The translations under genes were made by a program, and so were the position numbers. Below, piece after piece: positions 55,039 through 64,000 of a stretch of 64,000 bases of DNA (positions are counted from its first letter, which is position 1; every line of letters starts with the position of its first letter). This DNA is from Progne subis subis (taxonomy: Eukaryota > Chordata > Aves > Passeriformes > Hirundinidae). Under the pieces are notes generated by a model that saw only the letters and a list, made by a program, of their open reading frames with translations, did no database searches and was not told the DNA's origin. The DNA lies in the NCBI GenBank assembly GCA_022316685.1, contig JAKJHU010000054.1, positions 1,860,001 through 1,924,000 on the forward strand. Direction: 5' to 3'.

Positions 55039-55040
<2 letters not shown>
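45796..55040. other. Non-coding intronic stretch
   Basis: No recognisable exon, RNA gene or full mobile element. Frames of 138 and 149 codons on opposite strands at 47105-47554 cover the same DNA and show no family motif. A 20-nt word at 52467-52486 recurs at 59935-59954. Confidence 0.5.
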
Positions 55041-55076
<36 letters not shown>

Positions 55077-55089
55077 GTTTTTTTTTATT
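55041..55089 (-). repeat. 32-bp poly(T), possible antisense retrocopy poly(A) tail
   Basis: 32 consecutive T lie at 55041-55072. On the minus strand an AATAAA hexamer (55084-55089) sits 11 nt before the resulting poly(A), as in a retroposed transcript. No parent gene was recognised in the minus-strand sequence beyond it and no clear target-site duplication was seen. A plain homopolymer expansion is equally possible. Confidence 0.55.
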
Positions 55090-58000
55090 ATCCCTAATGC
55101 TTTATATTTCAGTGTAAGAATGTGCTCAGTTTAACTGCAAAGATAAGGAGAAGTTGAGAAACCTGTTTACATTTTTGCCTTTGCACAACCCTGTGCATGA
55201 GCAGCCCAGCAATAGTAACGAAAGTAACTCGTCACAAACAGCTCCAGCCTGCCAGCAACGAAAATTAATGGGAAGGCAAGGATTTTCTTTTGATGTTGGA
55301 AAGACTCCAGTAAAAACTGGTTTGTACATGGGAACATGGTGTCAGACTAGAAGAGAATCAGCTTGTCTGACTTGTGGTTTTCTTGACAACATTCATCTTC
55401 TCTTGGCCTGATAGAGAGCAATTAGTGCTTGTCAGTTGAATCATGTGTTATTAAGATCATTCAGGCATTTTTTAATTATGATTACCTAAACAGACAGCAA
55501 AAGAAATTCTCAAGCAACTCTAACAATCCACTTCCTTTTCAGATGCTTCCAAGTCTTTTCTCCTTTAATGTTTTAAAGTACGGCATTGGATTTTACCTGC
55601 AAAGACCTCGGTACCTTTTCCATTTTAAACATATTAAAGAAAAAAACACTGTAGCCTAAAATCCAAGCACTATCACTTTACCAAGATGCTCTGAGTAATC
55701 TTTTTTTTTTTTTTCAGTTGAAAAGTAGATGAGTCTTCTCTAAACCCAGTAAGCTGCTCTATGTGCCAAGACTTGTTTTAGAACACCTAAAACAATGCCT
55801 AATAGGTTTCTAAAGATACAGCATTCCTAATACATACTTCTTTCTTTCACCGTTGCAGATTTCTAATCAGGATATGAACAGTGTCACGAATGACATCACT
55901 CTTGGGTGGTGTTTCAAACTCCTCCCCAAATAAAATGGTTCCTTACCACTGCCTTGGACAGTTTTTCCCACTGTAAAGAAAGCTAAAAGCAAGACAAGAC
56001 TAGACATAAAGTTTCTAGTTATTTAAATTCCAGATATCAGAGTAATTGGATTTTATAGACTTTGCACAGATGAGATAAGGACAGCTTCAGTCCTAAGTTT
56101 GAGCTCACAACACCACTTTTAGAGCAACGCTATTGTTTCTTCCCATGGGCATTTCTCCCTTTTCTTTATCAGGGGATTTTTTGAGTTCCCAAATTAACAT
56201 TTCCTTTTTTTTTTTTCCTTCTCTCCTACTTGCTGCAAGCCTTGGCCCCCAGAACTCACGAGCTCTTCTTGCTGTACCATCTGCTCCGGCACGAGGCCAG
56301 CCAAGGGCCTGCACGGCATCGTTTGGGAATTGGGAAATGAAGGTCTCAATTCAGTGGAAACCCTGATATCCCTGTGCTCCGGTGAGCTGTGCATTTCCTC
56401 TGCACGAGAAGCTCTGTTAAAAGGAACACACATTTCCAAACAAACAGGGTAAATATTTAGTGTGCACCTTGATTTTAATAGGCATCAAAATCCTGCTCCT
56501 AAAATGAATGATATTCAAGTATCTATTACCAATTCCCAGGAGTACATCTAATGAAGGATCCTTGAGGGTTTTTCTTTTTGGAAAGATTCTTCACATTTGT
56601 TTGCAGCAACAGCAGGAAAACAGAACAGGCACAAGATGACTCTGCCTGCATCAACACTATATTTAATACCATATTTAAGGGGGTAAAGTCTCATGCAGGG
56701 AATAGCCAATAATTTGGGAAGAAAACAGATGATAATAGCCAATTTCCTGGAGTGGAAAACAGATGCAAGTTAATGGCACGTATTCTAATAAACACCTAAA
56801 AGCTTATTAAAATGGCAGCTGGGCAGGTGAAGGATGAAGGGACTATTCTGCACATGCAGAAAAAATAACAAACCAGAATTCTTAGGATTATTTTAATTTA
56901 ATTTTGGTTCTCTTATGAGCCCTAGTTCCAGTATATTACATGTCCCATTCTTCCATTGGGAAGAATCTTACAGACTAGTTCTGAGGTACTGTGGAGAAAA
57001 AAGGAAATTACTCATTTTTGGCTCGGCTCAGAGCAGACCATTATTTGCAGGTTTATGAACTATTATGGAAATATAAAGGCTGAAAAAGGTAATGCTGACC
57101 AAACCACTTAAATCACCGAGTACTATTGCTGATCCCTGGGAAAGCAGATAAAAGACCAAAGCGACATCCAAGACTGCCATCATCTTGCTTTCTGCTTGCT
57201 GGCCAAGTTTATAAAAAAATCAGCTTTCTGCTTCCTAAATTAAAAATCTGAGTGAGTCCTTTCGCTGCAGCTGATCATTATCCACAGTAACTACCATCAT
57301 CAACATCAGATTGGATATATTCAAGGCATAGTTAAATAGGTCTGAAAAAAACTAGAAATGAGAAGAAACAGGAGTTTTTACCTTGGATTCAGCATCCCTT
57401 AGTAACAGGCTATTCTGAGGAACCTGATGTCCCCATTTCATTACTCAGCCTGTGCCTACCTTTAATAACTTCTCCTACTCATGGGTGAGATAGTATTTTT
57501 ATACAAGGTTTGTCTTTTGCATAGACTTGAAATATTTATGTGTTTAAAAAAAAAAAAAATCATAGGAATAGAAATTTCCTGCAAGATGCTGCTTTATGGT
57601 TTAAATAATTTAGGCCTATGATAACTACACCTAGAAACAGTGCACACATGAAAGTTACAGAATTTTTTTTTTTATGTAGGAAGAAACTACTCTTGGAATG
57701 ACACCTTCTACCAAAGCCGTCACAAATGTGTATTCAGGATACTCAAGTCACTTAAATTCTTATTTCTACAGCCAAGGATAACATTAAATATGAACAGCAA
57801 GACAACAATTCAGCTGCTGCAGTGAGTTTCTGGATCAAAATGTCTTGTAATTTTTGGTTAAGATCTTTCTGCTCTCTGCAAGAGGCCTAAATGACAAAGA
57901 AACACATTCCCATCGTTTAAATACTGTGCTTGGCAGACAAACACACACACGAGGCTCTTACTCAGTGCTGCCAAACCTATTTTGAGTCAAAACCTCAAGC

Positions 58001-61000
58001 TCTCTGCAATGCTGTCCAGTAATGCCACCTTTAAGCAAACTGGTTCTTAATACAGTGGTGGGGGTTGATTATAAGATAAAATTCCTCCCCCTGCCTTTTC
58101 CTGTAAATATTCACTCCCTTTGGCTACCAGTAAAACACTTGAGCAAACCAATTCTTGCTGAAACAAATTACATTGCTCAGAAATTCTTCATTTGCAAGAC
58201 TCAGAGAGCCGTGCCTGATGTTACCAGCCCCAATGGCAAACCCAACTCACCTTCTGTTAACTAATCCCAGCTGTAACAAATACTTCAACTCCCTGCTCAA
58301 AACTATTTCTGTTCTCCAGAAAAGTGCCCAGTATTTGCTGTCATCCCTCCATTAGGTTCTCCCAATCTTTCTTACAGAAATTACCAAAAGGATGTCAAGC
58401 GTACAACAACCATGAACCCTACAGTCTATAATTCTCCTACTTTTCCTGTTCATTAGGCACTGCTAGTTAGTTGTTTAGTATGTTGCTCATTCTTGTTTCC
58501 AGTCCTCCTCCCCCTGCTGCTGCAGATAATCCACTGATGTTGATATAATCCACAAATACCATCAGTCACATCAGTTTGCGCTGCTGCCTTGAATGCTGCG
58601 GCAGAACTCTCCAGGATGCCACTTAGATTAGCCCACGAGGTTCAGGCGATGGCTCAAGGGCAGCCACCTTGCTGCTCATTTAGGGGGGTCAGACACAAAC
58701 CCCATTAGCAGGTTCTGCCCACTTCAGCAGCCTCGCTCCCAGGGGATCTGAGCACACCACGACCCGCAGCTCCCTGGAGTATCAACAGAGGCAAACGCTC
58801 ACTTTGGATTATTCTACGCACACAAATTAATCCCTAATTTTAAACAAAACCTGTAAGAACGCACCCAAGTCAGAATATCTGTAATAAAGTGCTCTCTAAG
58901 AACAATGAGGTTAATTTGATCCCGTGTGCTGATTTATCTGGAATTAAAGAGCACCTTTAGAGTACAGCGGAATATTTTCATTTACAAGTGAAACGAGTCA
59001 CCCCGAAGCCTTGAGCTCTATTTCTGTGATTTTCACTAGCATTCTTCTGGCAGCAATGTGTTCCTAAGGTGGCAACCAACCCCCCAAAAAAGTGAGGTAA
59101 GCAGAGATAACGGAAAAAGATAAGAGACATTGTTCTCCTCTTAGTTTACACTCGCAGGAGCTGCAGCACATGCACAGTTCCCTGCCTTGGAACTCCTAAG
59201 CACCACAACAGTGGAGAGAACTGCGTTAAAGAAAATATAATTACAAGACCACAGAGAAGAAAAGAGCTGACTAGAAGGCAAAACTCTCAACTCTGGTGAT
59301 GTCTGTGTTTGCTGCGTGAAGCAGAGTTGGGCTCTCGGGTCAGGACAGACATTGGAGAGAACTGAGGGTGAAGGAGAAGCTTCACTGACGCTGCCATAAA
59401 TGCCACCCTGCACAAACATGCAAAAGCAACTCCGAATCCCATGTTGATTCAAAAATATATTAAAATTATTCAACATTTTAAACTGCCATTATTATCATCA
59501 TTTATTTTTTTAAACTGCCACATACTTTATTATTTTAAATATTTCAGTAATTTTAAAATGAGTGTTTTGTAAAGAGCCCAGACAGGTCCTTCTCAATTAT
59601 CTACAGGATTCACTAAAAAAGCACAAGTTATTCAAGCATTCCTCAAGAATTTTAAAGTATCGTTTCATGGAAAAAGAGAAATTTATACAAGTAAACTTCT
59701 GAGAAAGTACCGAAATAGATCTGGGGTGGTTTTTTTCCCCTTCCTTCCTCTTTGTAGAGGGCAGAAAGGAGAATTTGTGCATTGTTCTTGTCTGAAAATC
59801 TGACACCAAATTTGGAAGAGGTTCAAATTCACCTGTTAACCAGCTACAGCACGAGATGTATGAACAGACAGAGAAGCCTTGTCCCAATTTAAAAACTACT
59901 GCTTTCAAAATAATTTGCTTACATATATAATTTATTTGCAGTGCCATCAAGAGCAGCTAAGTTGAGGTAGGCACGCAGAGCTCGCTTTGCAGCCTTCTGG
60001 TAGGTATAATTTAGCAGTCTGAAAGGAGTCCTCTAACTAATTTTGAAATGTTAAGCACAACCTCTTGAAATCTAAAGAAAACAGTGAAGCAAAGATAATC
60101 AACATAAGTATTTCTTTCACAGCTGAGAATCAGCCAACTCTACACCAGCCCCACAAGAAAACTCCACTGTATTTTGCAGAAACCCAGAAATTTGAGCAGT
60201 ATAGAATAAATGGATGGTCTTACTGCCTAAAATGAATGACACCAAACATATCCACCAGCTAAAAATACAGTAAGTCATTTGAAAATACATGCCAGGAATC
60301 TTCACAGTACCCTGCTCTCCACCCTAATCCATCCCCTCCTCCCAAGTTACTGTAAAAATTTAAGCAGTTTTTAGGGTCTGGGATCCTCACTGGCTTCATT
60401 AGGATCCACAGATTGTTCCTAAAATGTGTTAAAAAAAGAAATCCAAGTAATTAAATATCTGAGTCTGTGTTTTCTTTAATAATAAATGCTTCTGCCGAAA
60501 CCAGAATTAATTCTAAGGATGACTAAAAGCCCTAAATATTAAGGGTATGAAGCCTGTCACTTTACTGTATTTATATTAAAGACTGAATCACCAAAATTAA
60601 AATATTACTGAGTTTATGGGAAGAAGCCATTACTTACTGTTACCTAGAAAATATTAACCAACAAATCCACATCTCCCACTGTCAAAGAAAAACCATCCAA
60701 TGACTGGGACCTTCATTTTATTCACTATGTTACTGTTTGAAAACATTTTTTCCTGCATTGCAAAACACAGAACTTAACTCACTCATCACTTGATAAAACC
60801 ATTCTAAATCTGTTCTAAAAGGGCCCTGTAATGAAAAATCTAAGCATGCAGCCAGCTGAGCTGCAAGAACAGGTACAAAGGGTTGGAAATTTCATTCCCT
60901 GGTATGGGACAATATTTGGGCAGATACGAAACAGCCAGACCAGCTCTGCAATGTGTTTTTATGAAAGGGGGAAAAATAGCAAGGCAGAAGATGACTGGGG

Positions 61001-61959
61001 GGAAAAAAAAATGTTTCAGGCATTTGCTTCAGAAATAGCAAAGATCAAGACCAAAGAAATCCGAAGTTTGGCAGGGAGAAGGGGCCAGGTGGCAGAACAT
61101 GCAATGCAGCAGCCACACGGGCATTGAAGGACCTCAGCAGCAAAACCAATTTCCTAGCAAATAGAGGGACAGCAAAAAAATCAACAGTGATTTCCAACCT
61201 TTGGAAAAATAAAGGGAAAACACATTCCTGCGCTTTGAACAGGGTGAGATTAAAATTAATGCACAGTTCCTGTGAAAACTACAGATTTTCAGCAGAACGG
61301 ATCACTTTCATGTAAACAAGTGGCAATGTAAAAGTCTGAACTGACCTGCATCACCATTATTCATTTGCACTGGAGGAAATGGTGTTTTCCTTACTGGAAA
61401 AGGGGAAAAAGAAAAGAAAAAGACAGCACATCCGGAGGGAAAAAAAAAAAAAGAAAGAAAAAAGAAAGGACACCTCTTGTGCTAAGTATTATTAGAAAAT
61501 AGATAAGCATTAAAGTGAGGCACAGTTGGACCAAATAAGCAAAGAATATCCTTAAAGGCTGCACAGCATCACAATACTATAAACAAGTAATGAGAAAGAA
61601 ATAGCTGATTTCTGAAAAGCAGGCAGTTGCTCTCAGCAGCAGACTTTATTTTTCACTTCCTTAGCACGGTTCATATCACACAAACTCTCAGATTCTTCAA
61701 TACTTCTTTCAAAAGCAGCTTGCTGTAAGAATCATTAACCCTCATTCTTTAGACTATTCCCGCCTGATGGCAAAACCAGCGAAATGCTTGGAAACGGCCA
61801 AGACTGGGAGAACGAGGCAATACCTGCTGGATGTGGCACAAAGCTGATGAGCCTTTTCCAGCTGGAAATCAGCTGGGGGGGTTCAGCAGCTGGGCACTGC
61901 AGGGCACTGCAGCTCCAGGATGCCATCAGGAGCTGCCATGGCATCCTGGAGGGATCCAG
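55090..61959. other. Non-coding intronic stretch
   Basis: AT-rich with T or A runs near 55700, 56207, 57546 and 57661 and an A/G-rich tract at 61440-61469. No exon was recognised. Confidence 0.5.
61440..61469. repeat. A-rich/GAAA low-complexity tract
   Basis: An A-run of about 12 merges into gaaa repeats. Confidence 0.8.
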
Positions 61960-62050
61960 GAGGCCTCAGAGCCAGCGGACGCTGCTGGATCTGCGGCCAT
62001 CGGCACAGCCGCGGTGTCCGTGTCTGCGCAGCGCAAACGCAGCGTTAGAC
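61960..62050. promoter_or_regulatory. Small CpG cluster
   Basis: About 11 CpGs in 90 bp within a longer GC-rich stretch (61780-62310). Overlapping frames of 60-175 codons on both strands follow from the composition and show no known family. Confidence 0.25.
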
Positions 62051-63769
62051 AAGACACAAACATTTCATGGATCAGAGCCCTCCTTTCCCAAGCTGCCTCT
62101 CTCTGCACTTTGTAAATGTCTTTTTGTGGTCAAGTCGAGGGTAAAAGCTCCACCATGTGGGAGAAGCTTAGCACTAGCCCAGGTGAACGTGAGCGTTTGC
62201 TCCTTGGATGCTGCATGGTCCTGGCAGGTGCCACACAGCAGCACCAGGACACCCACAGCACCCAGAGCCCGGGGAAGGCTCCCAAGCCACAAACAGCCGT
62301 GCATTCATTGATTTACAGCACATCCTCACTGCACTGGGAACCCACACGTCATTAATACCTGTCAAATACGAAAGCGAGGCGGGCTCAGAACACTTCCTAG
62401 GCTTTTGTTTTGTGAAGGAGTAACTTTTTCCAGGGCCATGAATAATACTTGGTGCTGTATGACTGAAAACAGTGAATAATCGCGAAAAAAAGGAACTGTT
62501 CCATGTTCCAGTGAGGAGACAGCCTGCCAAAACAAACATATTATGGCTGCAAAGGAAAGTAATGTGTCTGTAATTTTAAACTCTGTCCACTTTAGTAGTT
62601 CAACAAGTTTTTATCTCACCCAAACAACAGAAGCAGTAACACACAGCACAGAACCTGCATGAACCGACCTGTACTGTGTGTGTGGTGGTGGGGAGCAGCA
62701 GACAACTCAAACAAAATGACTACCTGTGAAATTTCATGATATATCTACCTTCAAAGCCCAATAAAGTTATGCTACACAAGCAGGATATTAATTGTAAGCG
62801 ATTAGGAAAAAATATTTTAATAGGAATACTACCTAGTCTTCTATTCTCACAAATGGTCACATAATTCATTGGTAAGCAAACCACCCCCCCCAAAAAAAAA
62901 AATTCCAATAATAATCTTACAAATAATATTAGAAAAACTGACAGTGTTTCAGGATTGCATTTACACACCAGTAAGAAGGAAGACGCATTAAGTATTCTTC
63001 AGCATCAGAGCAACCAATCTTAGAAGTGTATTTTAAAATAAAATAATTAGGGAAAATATCTTAGTTGCAGGATTTAAACATATTCACTACAAGTTTTTTA
63101 AAAACAAGAGCCTAATCAGCATACAGGGACTGTGGTTTCAGCAGTGACTACAGATTTTGCAGGTGCTTTGCAGTAGCCCCATTTGAACAGCTCCTCTATT
63201 TATCCAGTTGATTAAGCACATGTTGGGAACAAGGCAGTATCAGGGTGTGCATTTGGGAGATGCTTCCCAACGCCGCCCAGATCCCGAAATTCCCATCTTC
63301 CAGCCTATTTCAGCATGCACGTGGGATCTCCAGGGAGGGGTCCAACACAGTGGGGCCCCAACGCAGTCAGACAGCAAAACATGGAATGGTCATTCCTAAA
63401 CAGCCAAAGCTCCAGGAAACGGTGCATTCAATCTCTGATTTTGTTTTTATAATCATGGCTATCAAGATCTGGTAGATGGCATCCTGAGGGGACAGTGAGG
63501 AGGGAGGTGCCTGTGAGCCCTGATCCCCAAGCATGAGGCCCAGTGGCAGGTCCCCTTTGCTCTGCAGCAGCCGCAGCCCCAGGGAAGCCCCTTCCTGACC
63601 CCTTCCACCGCCCCAGCCCCCTGTCCATGCCCCCACTCCTCCCAGGCCAGGGCTGCAAACCAGAGAGCAGAACAGGCACGGGGAGCTCCACTGCCCTGCC
63701 CAGGGAGGGATCCAGCCCCACCACCCGCCCGGCCTGGCCAGCACTGGGTGACCACACCAGCAGCTCCTC
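62051..63769. other. Non-coding stretch leading into the CpG island
   Basis: AT-rich with a short C-run and A-run at 62881-62901, becoming GC-rich from about 63490. No exon was recognised. Confidence 0.5.
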
Positions 63770-64000
63770 TGTCCTCCACCACAGCCCGGCCTTTCCAGGG
63801 CAGGTGGACGGCCCGGCCCAGCCCCAAGGAGCCGGTCAGCCGCGGCCAGGAGCCCGGGAGCTGAGCCGTCCTGCCGGAGACACCGCGGTTACCGGGCGGA
63901 TCGAGACAGGTTGCGAGCGTTTGGAGAAGCGCTCTGCAGTTTTCAACGCTGACATGACAAGCTGGCCGGGAGCCACCGGCGGCAAACCTCGCCGGGGAAC
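63770..64000. promoter_or_regulatory. CpG island, truncated by window edge; probable CUX1 promoter side
   Basis: By eye there are about 23 CpG dinucleotides in the last 220 bases, in GC-rich sequence, whereas the rest of the window is CpG-depleted. CpG islands usually span a promoter and run into the first intron. For a minus-strand gene whose second exon is at 34.9 kb, a first exon at or just past the right edge is the simplest reading. A GC-rich but CpG-poor shoulder begins near 63500. The island could instead belong to a divergent neighbour. Confidence 0.65.
63836..63955 (-). other. Small open frame in CpG island; speculative alternative first exon
   Basis: A minus-strand ATG at 63955, with G at -3, opens a 39-codon frame beginning MSALKTAERF and ending at a TGA at 63836-63838. 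After exactly 21 codons there is a CCG|GTAACC donor-like site, with the exon end at 63893. That is phase 0, the same phase as the acceptor of CUX1 exon 2. The donor lacks the usual G at +5, so it is weak. The peptide is not one I know from CUX1, and a 39-codon frame in GC-rich sequence is easily chance. Confidence 0.2.

Larger units (their letters stand above)
34913..63769 (-). other. CUX1: CUX1 intron 1, 3' part (about 28.9 kb visible)
   Basis: The sequence right of exon 2 is upstream on the CUX1 coding strand. I found no match to either first-exon peptide, MAANVGSMFQ (CASP form) or MLCVAGARLK (full-length CUX1 form). The intron should therefore extend to or beyond the CpG island at the right edge. 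It contains two CR1 fragments, simple repeats and a poly(T), listed separately, and otherwise unremarkable AT-rich intronic DNA. Confidence 0.7.

Noticed and set aside
61784..62311. 175-codon plus-strand open frame with several overlapping frames on both strands
   Set aside because: Overlapping open frames in both directions are expected in GC-rich sequence. No motif was recognised.
1..64000. CRISPR array, operon, phage or other prokaryotic system
   Set aside because: No spaced direct repeats of the right size, no closely packed genes and no ribosome-binding context. The spliced CUX1 exon and CR1 elements show vertebrate DNA.
1..64000. Endogenous retrovirus
   Set aside because: No paired LTRs, primer-binding site or gag/pol/env similarity was seen on either strand.

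Overview
The window looks like bird nuclear DNA, and it is almost entirely intronic. Three CR1 LINE 3' ends of the avian type are present, repeat content is low, and base composition and CpG depletion are vertebrate-like. No prokaryotic features are present, and no retroviral gag/pol/env or LTR structure was recognised.

One coding exon can be supported firmly. On the minus strand at 34802-34912 there is a 111-bp, 37-codon exon with a pyrimidine-rich acceptor and a GTAAGG donor. Its peptide matches, with about three substitutions from memory of the human protein, the early N-terminal segment of CUX1 (cut-like homeobox 1, including the Golgi CASP isoform). It is clearly closer to CUX1 than to CUX2. 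The window is therefore read as CUX1 on the minus strand: at least 34.8 kb of the downstream intron (1-34801), exon 2, then at least 28.9 kb of intron 1 (34913 rightwards), running into a CpG island cut by the right edge (63770-64000). Neither known CUX1 first exon (peptides beginning MAANVGSMFQ or MLCVAGARLK) was found in the window, nor the next exon downstream. They should lie beyond the right and left edges respectively.

Region by region. 1-34801 holds a (GA)-rich 20-bp repeat at 309-382 and a long imperfect inverted repeat (foldback) at 3455-3945. A 41-bp minisatellite lies at 13669-13943, a CpG-dense islet at 21280-21930, and an ancient vertebrate SINE/LINE tail at 23860-23957. Further on are a second CpG islet at 25380-25630, a minus-strand CR1 at 26049-26217, a 120-bp polypurine tract at 29700-29819 and a (GATA)n repeat at 33133-33159. 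34913-64000 holds two plus-strand CR1 pieces (39388-39599, 45742-45795), a 32-bp poly(T) that may be an antisense retrocopy tail, a small CpG cluster near 62000 and the terminal CpG island.

The many open frames of 60-230 codons elsewhere show no recognisable protein family, often overlap on both strands, and are treated as chance. No new multi-gene system is visible. The best leads for unexplained structure are the foldback at 3455-3945, the frame-rotating 41-bp minisatellite, the CpG-dense intronic islets, and a speculative in-phase alternative first exon inside the terminal CpG island.
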